Notes under the pieces: generated by a model | Database searches by the model: none | What the model was told of the DNA's origin: nothing | What the model saw: only the letters and a program-made list of their open reading frames with translations | Program-made: the position numbers and the translations under genes | Source of the DNA: Erysipelotrichaceae bacterium | Lineage (GTDB): Bacteria; Bacillota_I; Bacilli_A; Erysipelotrichales; Erysipelotrichaceae | NCBI GenBank assembly: GCA_015058875.1 | Contig: SVBN01000001.1 | Location: 61,323-125,322, forward strand | Reading direction: 5' to 3' | DNA length: 64,000 nucleotides | Shown: piece by piece, positions 43,589 through 51,597 of the stretch | Numbering within the stretch: the stretch's first letter is position 1 | How the letters are laid out: every line of letters begins with the position of its first letter

Positions 43589-43844
43589 TGCGGATGCCTT
43601 ATTAATGGCAATTATCGGATATCCATATGGTTACAGGGGAATGATTGAATCGGAAATTGAGAATCAGCCGACCGTGGATGCAGAACCCGTACGACACGGG
43701 AAGTGGATATACGGCAACGAATTTCATTGGTATGTTGCAAGTTGTAACAAGTGCGGTTATCAAAGAAGAACAGACATAAAAGCAGATGGGTGGAATCAGT
43801 GGAATTACTGCCCTAACTGCGGATGCAGGATGGATGCGGAATGA
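43572..43844 (+). CDS. phage zinc-ribbon protein
   Basis: 90 residues starting RLIDADALLMAIIGYPYG, then EPVRHGKWIYGNE, and a ribbon formed by ASCNKCGYQ and NYCPNCGCRMD. This is a frequent prophage family of unknown role with four zinc-binding cysteines. Confidence 0.8.
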   Translation: MTRLIDADALLMAIIGYPYGYRGMIESEIENQPTVDAEPVRHGKWIYGNEFHWYVASCNKCGYQRRTDIKADGWNQWNYCPNCGCRMDAE

Positions 43845-43846
43845 TT

Positions 43847-43892
43847 CGAGTGTTTACGAGTGATTTTCGAGTAATTTTGAGCAGTTTCGAGT
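43847..43892. repeat. helically phased CGAGT repeats
   Basis: CGAGT occurs at 43847, 43857, 43868 and 43888, with the variant TGAGC at 43878, so five units are spaced 10 or 11 bases apart. They fill the gap between two small genes; a 17-codon frame across them (43841-43894) is not convincing. Confidence 0.6.
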
Positions 43893-43904
43893 GAGGAAAG
43901 AAGA

Positions 43905-44162
43905 ATGAGACTGATTAATGTTGAGCCTTTGTCCATAGTGACATGGAAGGACACAGAGGGAATGCCCGACACCTTCGATAGCGGTGTTCAGTGGGCGTTT
44001 GAACAGATGGATAAACAGCCTACAGTGCCTGCTGTGCCGATCTCATTTATCAAAGAGAGAATGGATGGCTTCTACAAAAATGGCTATACGGAATTCGGTG
44101 CATGTCTTGAGACACTGATAGAAGATTGGAGGAAAGGCAATGACACTAGAGACGGCAATTGA
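43905..44162 (+). CDS. hypothetical phage protein
   Basis: 85 residues, mixed, with FDSGVQWAFEQMDKQPTVPAVP, similar in layout to the N-terminal parts of neighbouring prophage proteins. Overlaps the next gene by 23 bases. Unknown function. Confidence 0.65.
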   Translation: MRLINVEPLSIVTWKDTEGMPDTFDSGVQWAFEQMDKQPTVPAVPISFIKERMDGFYKNGYTEFGACLETLIEDWRKGNDTRDGN

Positions 44163-44340
44163 ATTAATCAAAGAAGCACAGGGCATCGAAGCAGTTTACC
44201 ATGATCCGTTCTACGACATGACCCCGAATGAAATAAGTGGGAATAAACACGATGCATGTCTGAGATTGGCACGGCAGATTCTTCTTGAACACATGTATGA
44301 CAGGCAGAGGAGGAATAGAGACAGAGATGAGTCTTACTGA
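44140..44340 (+). CDS. hypothetical phage protein
   Basis: 66 residues, helical (LETAIELIKEAQGIEAVYHD; ACLRLARQILLEHMYDRQRR), basic C-terminus. Preceded by GGAGG. Unknown function. Confidence 0.65.
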   Translation: MTLETAIELIKEAQGIEAVYHDPFYDMTPNEISGNKHDACLRLARQILLEHMYDRQRRNRDRDESY

Positions 44341-44953
44341 GATGGTATGTTTCGCTGTAGTGGGCGTGGTAGCTTGTTTCGGTATTATTACAGCAGGATT
44401 ATTTGAGTCTGCCACACACGATATGAGAGTCCTTGAAGATCGACAGGATAGTCTTGAACGAAGACTGTATGTTTTAGAAAAATGTAAATTCTTTCATGAC
44501 TATACGGTGGATAATAAGGCGATGAAAAACAGGAACAAGATTAATCAATTCAAGCATGAATATGCCGCCTACGTCACATACGACGATAACCTTTCTGATT
44601 TACGAGAAAGATTGTATGAGATTGACTGCGCCATGGATATCCACAGCCCAAACATGTCGGGGATTCACTATGCTCCCGTCAGCCGTGATGAACGCTTGGC
44701 GAATTATGTCACGAAGCGAGATCGCATTCTAAAAGAAATTGCACGGATCGAAAAAGAGCAGAAGCGAATCTCCGAGGTGTTAAATCTGATGAACAAAACA
44801 GAGCGTAAAAATTTCGAGGATGTGTATCGGCGGAAGACCACTTATAATGAAATTGCGACAAGACAATTCCGCTCACCACGGCAACTGAGGAGGGATGTTG
44901 ACCGAGAAATATTAAGAGCGTTGTCTGAAGCAGAGGAGGGATATAGTTTATGA
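44327..44953 (+). CDS. membrane-anchored ArpU/sigma-like regulator
   Basis: 208 residues. The first 50 form a membrane segment (EMVCFAVVGVVACFGIITAGLF) and a short coiled coil. After a linker comes a helical region, and the last 60 residues (EVLNLMNKTERKNFEDVYRRKTTYNEIATRQFRSPRQLRRDVDREIL) resemble sigma region 4 of ArpU-type late regulators. Those proteins are usually soluble, so the membrane part could be a fused small gene; an internal ATG at 44521 after AAGG could yield a soluble form. It may activate the late promoter. Confidence 0.6.
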   Translation: MSLTEMVCFAVVGVVACFGIITAGLFESATHDMRVLEDRQDSLERRLYVLEKCKFFHDYTVDNKAMKNRNKINQFKHEYAAYVTYDDNLSDLRERLYEIDCAMDIHSPNMSGIHYAPVSRDERLANYVTKRDRILKEIARIEKEQKRISEVLNLMNKTERKNFEDVYRRKTTYNEIATRQFRSPRQLRRDVDREILRALSEAEEGYSL

Positions 44954-45035
44954 GCAAAGAAAAGACCCCATGACGGGGCCGAATTCCTATCTATTAACCT
45001 ACACCACATAAGAGAACAGAAAGGACTTTTATATT

Positions 45036-46160
45036 ATGCCAAAAAAAGAAAAATATATCAAAGTAAAACACTATAAGTCTTCAACTTACTATACTGTTCA
45101 GTTCTCGTATGAACATCTTGGTGAAAAGCACACGTATTCAAAAACATTCTCAACAATGAAAGAGGCGGTTCAACATAGAGATATCAAACGTGCAGAACTG
45201 ATCACAAATGGATTGCCTTCCGGGTCAAGGAAATTAAAAGAATTGCTCGAAGACTATATCAGAATAGACCGAATGAAAATCAGTACAGCAACCCGGCACA
45301 GATGTGCATTTGCTCATGTCCCGGAACTGCACGAAATTGATATTAAGAAGCTCACTCCGCTCGATATTCAGCGTTCACTTAACTCTTTGATTTACGATTG
45401 CTCAGACGGTGATATCAGAACTATTTATATGGTTCTCAAAAGAATCTGCGATACAGCCATTTTGGAGGGGTTTCTGACAGTTTCTCCAATGGGGAGGGTC
45501 ATTCTTCCAAAGTCAGAAAAGATTGTGAAGGAGCGGCCTAAAACGGTCTCGTCCGATGCCGATATCGAGAAGATCTTTGAGGCCTTAGAAAATCCAAGCT
45601 CTAAACATGAATCTGTATTTTATAACTATAAAGTTCTGAAGCATTTCCTTGAAGTGATGATGTATACAGGAATGCGCCCTTCTGAGGTGTTAGCATTAAA
45701 GCGTAAGAACATTCACTTGGATACAGGGTACATTGATGTTGAAAGTCGTATCGGCTCAAATGAAACAACATATGGAGTAGAAACTCGTTTAAAGACAGAC
45801 TCGTCACGCCGTAGAATCCCTATGAGTTCAGCCTGTTCAGAAGTATTCAAATCTTTGATTGAGATGTCTGATAACGATTATCTGTTCACTATGTACAACG
45901 GGAAACTTTTATACGACCGTTATATCAGTACCGTACTCAGAACAATCTGTAAGAAACTTGGTATTGAATTCCACCCGTATATGCTTCGGCATCGTGCGGC
46001 AACAAAAATCATCGTTGAAGGAAAGGCCGACCCTCGCACCGCTATGGAAATCCTCGGTCACTCCAACATTTCTACAACGCTTAATATTTACTCCCACTCC
46101 AATGATGAAGAAAAATTACACGTCATTAGTTTGGTAGAAAATGGTAGAAAACCTTCATAA
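45036..46160 (+). CDS. int: tyrosine integrase
   Basis: 374 residues. An N-terminal arm-binding region (KHYKSSTYYTVQFSYEHLGEKHTYSKTF) and SAM-like domain precede the catalytic domain. The catalytic residues are visible: Arg in MYTGMRPSEVLAL, Lys in the following beta-hairpin, His-x-x-Arg in PYMLRHRAATKI, His in ILGHSNIST, and Tyr in LNIYSHSND. It recombines attP with attB. The gene ends 30 bases before the attR repeat, as is usual. Confidence 0.95.
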   Translation: MPKKEKYIKVKHYKSSTYYTVQFSYEHLGEKHTYSKTFSTMKEAVQHRDIKRAELITNGLPSGSRKLKELLEDYIRIDRMKISTATRHRCAFAHVPELHEIDIKKLTPLDIQRSLNSLIYDCSDGDIRTIYMVLKRICDTAILEGFLTVSPMGRVILPKSEKIVKERPKTVSSDADIEKIFEALENPSSKHESVFYNYKVLKHFLEVMMYTGMRPSEVLALKRKNIHLDTGYIDVESRIGSNETTYGVETRLKTDSSRRRIPMSSACSEVFKSLIEMSDNDYLFTMYNGKLLYDRYISTVLRTICKKLGIEFHPYMLRHRAATKIIVEGKADPRTAMEILGHSNISTTLNIYSHSNDEEKLHVISLVENGRKPS

Positions 46161-46189
46161 AAAGGCTTAATTATCACTCGTTACAGTGC

Positions 46190-46203
46190 TCATGGTAGCA
46201 CAA
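46190..46203. repeat. putative attR core
   Basis: TCATGGTAGCACAA, the right-end partner of 6748-6761. It lies next to the integrase stop and inside the terminator tail of copA. Confidence 0.6.
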
Positions 46204-46233
46204 AAAGACAGATACAGTTCAAGCCTGTATCTG
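46202..46233 (-). terminator. copA terminator
   Basis: CAGATACAG (46209-46217), a 7-base loop and CTGTATCTG (46225-46233) form a perfect 9-bp stem. On the minus strand it is followed by TCTTTTTG. Confidence 0.88.
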
Positions 46234-46243
46234 CCCGGAATTG

Positions 46244-46453
46244 TTATGCGACTGATGTGACTTTGTAGTCTTTTGCCTCAACAGCTTCCTTCAGAACGCT
46301 GTCGGCGACATCCTTTGTCAGTGTAACGACCGCTTCGCCTTTTTCATGGCTGACTGCGGCGCTTTCCACGCCGTCAATCGCCTCAAGCGCCTTCTTTACC
46401 GTCGCTTCGCAGTGCACGCACATCATGCCTTCCACTTTCAATGTCTTTTCCAT
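46244..46453 (-). CDS. possible nested CopZ-like chaperone (internal start)
   Basis: Inside copA and in the same frame, ATG at 46453 is preceded by AGGAGG (46470-46465) at a spacing of 11. Translation from there would give a free 69-residue HMA protein, [19 protein letters not shown] and onward, the size of CopZ. This is an alternative product of the copA message and is only a hypothesis; the same site could be a remnant of a fused copZ gene. Confidence 0.45.
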   Translation of the reverse strand: MEKTLKVEGMMCVHCEATVKKALEAIDGVESAAVSHEKGEAVVTLTKDVADSVLKEAVEAKDYKVTSVA

Positions 46454-49039
46454 ATTCTGACTTTCCTCCTTTTTTCCGATATATTGATAGTCTCTGTCTT
46501 CAATGGCTTTTCTGATCAGTTCTTCATCCACATCTCTGCTCAATGTGATCACTGCCATTCCGGCCGTATGGTCCGCGCTTGCGGATTCAATTCCGTCAAT
46601 GCCTTCCAATGCTTTCTTTACCGTCGCCTCGCAGTGTTCACACATCATGCCTTCAATGCGCAGTGTTTCCTCACGCAGGTTCTGCGGTGCAGGAATCTCC
46701 GGTTCTGTTTCTTCCGCTGCCGGTTCTGTTTTCACATCCTCGGGAAGCGCCCGCTTTTTCAGCGGCCTGTCCTTGGCGGTGCTGTGCATGTCGAAGAGAT
46801 TCAGACGCAGTGCGTTGGATACGACTGTCACGGACGACAGGCTCATGGCTGCTGCGCCGACCATCGGATTCATCTTATATGTAAATAATCCTGCGGCCAG
46901 GGGAATGCAGATCAGATTGTAGAAGAAAGCCCAGAAGAGATTTTCATGGATATTTTTTACTGTCTGGCGTGAGAGCCGGATTGCGGCCGGCACGTCAGAC
47001 AGCCGTGATTTCATCAGAACGATATCCGCTGCATCGATTGCGACATCGGTTCCGGCGCCGATCGCGATGCCGGTATCCGCTCTGGTCAGGGCCGGTGCAT
47101 CATTGATGCCGTCGCCGACCATTGCGGTTTTGCCACGCTTCTGAAGTTCGCGGATCACCGCTTCCTTCCCGTCCGGCAGTACGCCGGCAATGACTCTGTC
47201 CACGCCTGCCTGTGCACCGATCGCTTTCGCTGTGCGCTCATTGTCGCCGGTAAGCATAACGACTTCAATGCCCATATTCTGAAGTTCCCGTACTGCCGCA
47301 GGGGAATCTTCCTTGATCACATCCGCAACCGCAATCATGCCGAGCAGCCGGTTATCTTCCGTAAACAGCAGCGGCGTCTTTCCCTGGGAGGCAAGCAGTT
47401 CTGCCTGTTCTTTCATCGCATCGGATACATGGCATACGGAGCTGATGTATTTCATACTGCCGCCCTGCAGCACATGCGATTCATATTCCGCTTTCAGACC
47501 GTTTCCGGGAAGCGCCGCAAAGTTCTGCACCTCCGCGGCCTGCAGACCGTCATTCTCTGCCTTCAGCACAATCGCCTTTGCAAGGGGATGTTCCGACTTT
47601 GCCTCAAGCGCATACGCTTTCCGCATCAGGTCCTCTTCCGTGATTCCTTCCGCAGGTACAATATCCGTTACCTTCGGTTCACCGCTGGTGATTGTTCCGG
47701 TCTTGTCCAGTGCCACTATCTGCACTTCTCCTGCTGTTTCCAGTGATTCGGACGTCTTGAACAGCACGCCGTTCTTTGCGGCCAGACCGTTGCCGACCAT
47801 GATCGCGACCGGCGTTGCCAGACCGAGCGCACACGGGCAGGAGATGACCATGACCGTAATGCCGCGCTCCAGCGCCTGGGCCAGGGTTGCGCCGGCAATC
47901 AGCCATCCGGCGGTTGTCAGTACGGATACGCCGATGACAAACGGGACAAAGTAACCGGCAATAATATCCGCCTTGCGGGCAATCGGCGCCTTGGTGGCAG
48001 CCGCGTCGCTCACCATCTGGATGATCTGGGAAAGGGTGGTATCTTCACCGACCCTGGTTGCCTGACAGCGGATGAAGCCGGATTGATTGACCGTGGCGGC
48101 ACTGACCGTATCGCCTTCCGCTTTGTCCACCGGTACCGATTCACCGGTCAGCGCGGATTCATTGACCGCACTGTTTCCTTCCAGGATAATGCCGTCCACC
48201 GGAATGCTTTCGCCGGGTCTGACAACAAAGATATCTCCGGATACCACTTCATCGATATCCACTTCCGTTTCCGTACCGTTCCGGATGACATTGGCCTTCT
48301 TCGGCGCCAGCCGCATCAGTCCCTTCAGGGCGTCGGTTGTCTTTCCCTTGGATCTTGCCTCCAGCATCTTTCCGACTGTGATCAGTGCCGGAATCATTGC
48401 GGCGGATTCGTAATACAGCTCATTTGAATAAACCTGCATCACTTCTTCCGGCGACGCCCCGGCAGTGACCATTCCTGTTATCTTATAGAAGACAAATGTG
48501 CTCCAGGCAAACGCCACGGAGGACCCCAGCGCTACCAGCGTATCCATATTCGGCGAACCCGACAGCAGGGATTTAAATCCGCTGGTGAAGAATTTCTGGT
48601 TCACCAGCAGGATCACAATCGTCAGCAGCAATTGCGTCAGTGCAAGCGCTTCATGGTTGTGATGAAAGAATGCGGGAAGCGGCAGGCCGAGCATGTGATG
48701 TCCCATTGTGATATACATCAATGCCAGCAGGAAGCCGACCGACCAGATCAGCCGCTTTTTCAGCTTCGGCGTCTCCCTGTCCTTCAGCGCATCTTCCTCC
48801 GCCGCAAGCTTTGCGGATGCGCTCATGGAGGATTTCTCTTCTCCCTTTTTTGACGCGCCGTATCCGGCATTTTCCACGGCACGGATAATCTCATTGGCGG
48901 AAGCTGTCCCTTCCACACCCATGGAGTTTGTCAGCAGGCTGACGCTGCAGGATGTAACTCCCGGGACTTTGGATACCGCTTTTTCCACACGGGCCTGGCA
49001 TGCCGCACAGCTCATGCCCGTCACAACATATTGTTCCAT
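46244..49039 (-). CDS. copA: copper-exporting P1B ATPase with three metal-binding domains
   Basis: 931 residues. An N-terminal HMA domain ([16 protein letters not shown]) precedes eight membrane helices. The transport motif is [11 protein letters not shown], the phosphorylation motif DKTGTITSG, and the hinge [10 protein letters not shown]. Unusually, two further HMA domains ([16 protein letters not shown] and [16 protein letters not shown]) lie at the C-terminus after an acidic linker. It exports Cu(I) under control of the adjacent CsoR. Family members usually carry all such domains at the N-terminus, so the tail looks like one or two CopZ units fused on. Confidence 0.95.
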   Translation of the reverse strand: MEQYVVTGMSCAACQARVEKAVSKVPGVTSCSVSLLTNSMGVEGTASANEIIRAVENAGYGASKKGEEKSSMSASAKLAAEEDALKDRETPKLKKRLIWSVGFLLALMYITMGHHMLGLPLPAFFHHNHEALALTQLLLTIVILLVNQKFFTSGFKSLLSGSPNMDTLVALGSSVAFAWSTFVFYKITGMVTAGASPEEVMQVYSNELYYESAAMIPALITVGKMLEARSKGKTTDALKGLMRLAPKKANVIRNGTETEVDIDEVVSGDIFVVRPGESIPVDGIILEGNSAVNESALTGESVPVDKAEGDTVSAATVNQSGFIRCQATRVGEDTTLSQIIQMVSDAAATKAPIARKADIIAGYFVPFVIGVSVLTTAGWLIAGATLAQALERGITVMVISCPCALGLATPVAIMVGNGLAAKNGVLFKTSESLETAGEVQIVALDKTGTITSGEPKVTDIVPAEGITEEDLMRKAYALEAKSEHPLAKAIVLKAENDGLQAAEVQNFAALPGNGLKAEYESHVLQGGSMKYISSVCHVSDAMKEQAELLASQGKTPLLFTEDNRLLGMIAVADVIKEDSPAAVRELQNMGIEVVMLTGDNERTAKAIGAQAGVDRVIAGVLPDGKEAVIRELQKRGKTAMVGDGINDAPALTRADTGIAIGAGTDVAIDAADIVLMKSRLSDVPAAIRLSRQTVKNIHENLFWAFFYNLICIPLAAGLFTYKMNPMVGAAAMSLSSVTVVSNALRLNLFDMHSTAKDRPLKKRALPEDVKTEPAAEETEPEIPAPQNLREETLRIEGMMCEHCEATVKKALEGIDGIESASADHTAGMAVITLSRDVDEELIRKAIEDRDYQYIGKKEESQNMEKTLKVEGMMCVHCEATVKKALEAIDGVESAAVSHEKGEAVVTLTKDVADSVLKEAVEAKDYKVTSVA

Positions 49040-49053
49040 AGCTGTTATTCCTC

Positions 49054-49368
49054 TTATTTCATCAGTTTCTGAAGAACCTTTACAAGTTCATCGATTGTTT
49101 CTTCGTTTCCTTCACGGATATCTTCCGCAACGCAGGAGCGGATATGCGCTGCCAGCAATTCTTTATTAAAGCTGTTCAGCGCGCTGGTAACTGCGGAAAC
49201 CTGGATCAGAATATCCGGGCAGTACAGATCGGACTCAACCATCTTTTCAATGCCGCGGATCTGTCCTTCCGCCTTCTTCAGTCTTGCCAGAAGCTTCTTC
49301 TTTTCATCTTCACTTCTTTCTTTATGTCTTCCCGAACATGCGGGACATGCGTTCTTCTCATCGCTCAT
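49054..49368 (-). CDS. csoR: CsoR-type copper-sensing repressor
   Basis: 104 residues from [17 protein letters not shown]. The CsoR/FrmR helix bundle is clear, with [39 protein letters not shown], giving the Cu(I) ligands Cys (YCPD), His (LLAAHIRSC) and Cys (SCVAED). Copper binding releases it from the operator upstream. An added N-terminal CPAC could bind metal too. It is the first gene of the csoR-copA operon. Confidence 0.92.
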   Translation of the reverse strand: MSDEKNACPACSGRHKERSEDEKKKLLARLKKAEGQIRGIEKMVESDLYCPDILIQVSAVTSALNSFNKELLAAHIRSCVAEDIREGNEETIDELVKVLQKLMK

Positions 49369-49389
49369 AGGATACCCCTGCACAGGTAT

Positions 49390-49417
49390 ACTATACCCCC
49401 TGGGGGTATACTGTCAA
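49390..49417 (-). promoter_or_regulatory. csoR promoter and CsoR operator
   Basis: On the minus strand TTGACA (49417-49412), 16 bases, TATAGT (49395-49390). The perfect palindrome TATACCCCCTGGGGGTATA (49392-49410) fills the spacer and reaches into the -10, as expected for a CsoR site that blocks polymerase. Confidence 0.88.
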
Positions 49418-49466
49418 CACTCATGTGCAGTCTTTTTCCGGTCGGAAAAATATTTTTCAAAATGTG

Positions 49467-49518
49467 TTGACGACAAAGTTAGTCTATGCTAATATCTAGT
49501 CAGTTAGAGAAATCTAAC
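49467..49518 (+). promoter_or_regulatory. regulated promoter of the putative small RNA
   Basis: TTGACG (49467-49472), 17 bases, TAATAT (49490-49495). GTTAGTCTATGCTAAT (49478-49493) lies in the spacer, and GTTAGAGAAATCTAAC (49503-49518) covers the start site. Both fit GTTAG-N6-CTAAC, the first with one mismatch. Confidence 0.75.
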
Positions 49519-49712
49519 TTCTGAAAATGCATCACACAGACGCAGAAATCTCCTTCACAGGCTCCATCACTCCTGATATGTTCTCCCCTGCGTCTGATGT
49601 CCCCTTCCCGGATAATCTGATGTGCATTTGAAGAAAAGGTTTACAGTGTCCAGGCTGAAGGCATGCGGCAGGGACGGAAAATAAGACCGCTTACCACGGT
49701 CCTTTTTTCTTT
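49503..49712 (+). ncRNA. putative regulatory small RNA, about 205 nt
   Basis: A transcript from the preceding promoter would run to a terminator at 49685-49709: GACCG, 7-base loop, CGGTC, C, then TTTTTTCTTTTT. Within it CAGACGCAG (49537-49545) pairs perfectly with CTGCGTCTG (49588-49596), and AAATGCATCA (49525-49534) pairs with TGA (49618-49620) plus TGCATTT (49623-49629) around a two-base bulge. The 42-base apical loop is rich in CTCC and TCTCCC, which can pair with ribosome binding sites. A 34-codon frame (49527-49631) has no ribosome site. A regulatory RNA is the better reading, but a short peptide cannot be excluded. Confidence 0.6.
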
Positions 49713-49756
49713 TTATCCCCTGTGATAAACAGCTTCGGAATCGCATTAAAACATCA

Positions 49757-49809
49757 TTGACAAATCAGTTAGTCGAAGCTAACATAATATCAGGTTAGCT
49801 GTGTCTAAC
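49757..49809 (+). promoter_or_regulatory. regulated promoter of the DUF3793-flavodoxin operon
   Basis: TTGACA (49757-49762), 17 bases, TAACAT (49780-49785). GTTAGTCGAAGCTAAC (49768-49783) lies between them and GTTAGCTGTGTCTAAC (49794-49809) follows. The layout is the same as in the small-RNA promoter. Confidence 0.78.
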
Positions 49810-49823
49810 TAAGAGGTTGAAGA

Positions 49824-50381
49824 ATGCCCGATGCAACTGTCGTACAGTATTGTGCCCCTACCCTTGCCGGAATCAAGACCGGCAGTCTGTTCTCCTATGC
49901 GTGTCCGCCGGGAGCTTCTGCCGCAGACGAGGTTAAACAGCTTGATGCAAAACTCTCCGCAAAAGGACTCAGAGCCATCGGGCTTGGCTTTAAAAGGAAA
50001 CGCCTTCTGGTTTATGTATTCCGGCCGGATGATCTGAAGCGCGATCTCAGCTCGCCGGAAATCCATCAGCTGATGGAAAGCCTCGGATACCAGCCGGAAC
50101 ATCCCGGTCAGTGTCTGAAGCGTCTGATTCACCGGCTGAGCGATGACGATTCTTTCCCGCATGAGATCGGCGTCTTTCTCGGATATCCGCCGGAGGATGT
50201 GATCGGATTCATCGAGAACCATGCAACCAACGCCCTTTATACAGGTGCCTGGAAAGTCTACGGAAATGTGGAACAGGCAAAACGGACTTTTGAAAAATAC
50301 CGGATCTGCACGGATGTCATGAATGACAGAATACGCAGAGGAAACAGTCTGGAACAGCTGACGGCAGCTGTCAGAAAATAG
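49824..50381 (+). CDS. DUF3793 family protein
   Basis: 185 residues. It is recognised from the opening segment (VQYCAPTLAGIKTGSLFSY), the middle YVFRPDDLKRDLSSPEI, and HEIGVFLGYPPEDVIGFIENHA with KVYGNVEQAKRTFEKY. The family is common in anaerobic firmicutes, often beside flavodoxin or iron genes. Its biochemical role is unknown. It is transcribed with the flavodoxin gene 18 bases downstream from a promoter with two palindromic operators. Confidence 0.85.
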   Translation: MPDATVVQYCAPTLAGIKTGSLFSYACPPGASAADEVKQLDAKLSAKGLRAIGLGFKRKRLLVYVFRPDDLKRDLSSPEIHQLMESLGYQPEHPGQCLKRLIHRLSDDDSFPHEIGVFLGYPPEDVIGFIENHATNALYTGAWKVYGNVEQAKRTFEKYRICTDVMNDRIRRGNSLEQLTAAVRK

Positions 50382-50399
50382 AAAAGAGGAAAACATATT

Positions 50400-50807
50400 A
50401 TGAGCAAAGCAGCAGTTATTTACTGGAGCGCAACCGGCAACACACAGGCTATGGCCGAAGCAGTCGCAAGAGGTGCAGGCGCAGACCTGTTCTCTGTATC
50501 CGAATTTGATGCATCTTCCATCGATTCCTATGATGCATTCGCACTGGGATGCCCGGCAATGGGTGCGGAAGAACTGGAGGAAGGCGAATTCCAGCCGTTC
50601 TTCGACACCGCAGCGCCGCAGCTTGCCGGTAAGAAAGTCGTTCTGTTCGGATCCTACGGCTGGGGTGACGGCCAGTGGATGCGCACATGGGAAGAAAACT
50701 GTGCGGCATACGGAATCACACTGGCAGCGGAAAGCGTCATTGCCAACAATTATCCGGATGATGATGCAATTGCGGCATGCGAAGCACTCGGCGCAGCAAT
50801 TGCCTGA
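50400..50807 (+). CDS. flavodoxin
   Basis: 135 residues. The FMN phosphate loop is YWSATGNTQAMAEAV near the N-terminus, and LFGSYGWGDGQWMRTWEENC carries the aromatic FMN-stacking residues. It transfers one or two electrons in place of ferredoxin, typically when iron is short. That fits the idea that the upstream operators respond to iron, though no regulator is in the window. Confidence 0.92.
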   Translation: MSKAAVIYWSATGNTQAMAEAVARGAGADLFSVSEFDASSIDSYDAFALGCPAMGAEELEEGEFQPFFDTAAPQLAGKKVVLFGSYGWGDGQWMRTWEENCAAYGITLAAESVIANNYPDDDAIAACEALGAAIA

Positions 50808-50821
50808 TTATTTCATACCCT

Positions 50822-50855
50822 TCTTTTTCGGGCGGAGTGATCCGCCCCTTTTCTT
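50822..50855 (+). terminator. flavodoxin operon terminator
   Basis: GGGCGGA (50830-50836), loop GTGA, TCCGCCC (50841-50847), then CTTTTCTTTC. Confidence 0.88.
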
Positions 50856-50888
50856 TCGTGCTATGATGTTTTCCGGAGGATATGACAT

Positions 50889-51338
50889 ATGAAACTTGCG
50901 GAAGCATTGCAGGAGCGGGCCGATCTGAACCGGAAGATCGACCAGCTGAAATACCGTATGGAAACAAACGCACTGGTCCAGGAAGGAGAATCCCCTTCCG
51001 AAGATCCGTATGAGCTGAAGAAGGAACTGGATGAGGCGGCTGCACGTCTGGAGGAGCTGATCACATCCATCAATCTGACCAACGCGAAAACCGTGACGGA
51101 AGGAAAGACACTGACCGCATGGATCTCGCACCGCGATGTGCTGACGCGTCAGATTGCGGTCTACAATGATCTGATTGACGCGGCATCACGCACCGCCCAG
51201 CGGGCAACCCGTTCCGAGATCCGGATTCTCAGCGCCGTGGACGTCAAACAGCTGAGGAAGGAAACCGACGCCCTTTCGGCAGAGCTGCGCCGCACGGATG
51301 CGCTGATCCAGGCAGCCAACTGGACGATTGATCTGTAA
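50889..51338 (+). CDS. DIP1984 family protein
   Basis: 149 residues, nearly all helical. The N-terminal LAEALQERADLNRKIDQLKYRM and middle NLTNAKTVTEGKTLTAWISHRD are characteristic of DIP1984-type proteins, whose function is not known (septicolysin-like in older annotation). GGAGGATATGACAT precedes the start. Confidence 0.85.
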   Translation: MKLAEALQERADLNRKIDQLKYRMETNALVQEGESPSEDPYELKKELDEAAARLEELITSINLTNAKTVTEGKTLTAWISHRDVLTRQIAVYNDLIDAASRTAQRATRSEIRILSAVDVKQLRKETDALSAELRRTDALIQAANWTIDL

Positions 51339-51597
51339 TCAATTGATGTTAAGCTGTCCGGAGCGGGTATGATCTCCCGCGGCAGAGAATGTGCCGCACT
51401 CATGAGGAACCGGAGGGCAGGTTCATTTCCTTTCAATGTTTTGCCCCGACAATGCACAACTGCACTGTTATCAGTCATGTTTACTACCGAATACCGGCCG
51501 GACAGCCAGGGCGGGTACGGGGACTTTTGCCGCGGAATGCGGCTTTTTCTTTTCAATTCCTTTTCCATGAAAGATAATAATCACAGAAGGTACGAAC
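51339..51597 (+). promoter_or_regulatory. leader of the radical SAM gene with terminator hairpin
   Basis: The 259 bases before the radical SAM gene hold no credible gene. They end in GCCGC (51530-51534), loop GGAAT, GCGGC (51540-51544), then TTTTTCTTTTC, an intrinsic terminator 48 bases before the start codon. It may belong to DIP1984, or it may act as an attenuator. I recognise no riboswitch class in it. Confidence 0.5.

Larger units (their letters stand above)
6748..46203. mobile_element. prophage, podovirus-like, about 39.4 kb
   Basis: The element spans the two copies of the TCATGGTA(A/G)CACAA repeat. It contains a tyrosine integrase at the right edge, a repressor/Cro switch, replication and recombination genes, lysis genes and a complete head module. 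Late genes are on the minus strand and early genes on the plus strand. There is no tape measure, tail tube or sheath gene; instead there are a portal, a gp10-like protein and a giant ejection-type protein, which suggests a short-tailed virion. One early gene appears frameshifted. The other main modules look intact, so the prophage may be inducible, but that is inference. Confidence 0.9.

Noticed and set aside
44964-44980. CCCC-ATGAC-GGGG hairpin before int
   Set aside because: Short stem without T run, so not a terminator by the usual criteria.
36964-45008. 12-base identity ACCTACACCACA at 36964 and 44997
   Set aside because: Many 12-base matches are expected by chance in 64 kb; the first is coding sequence of the excisionase-like protein.
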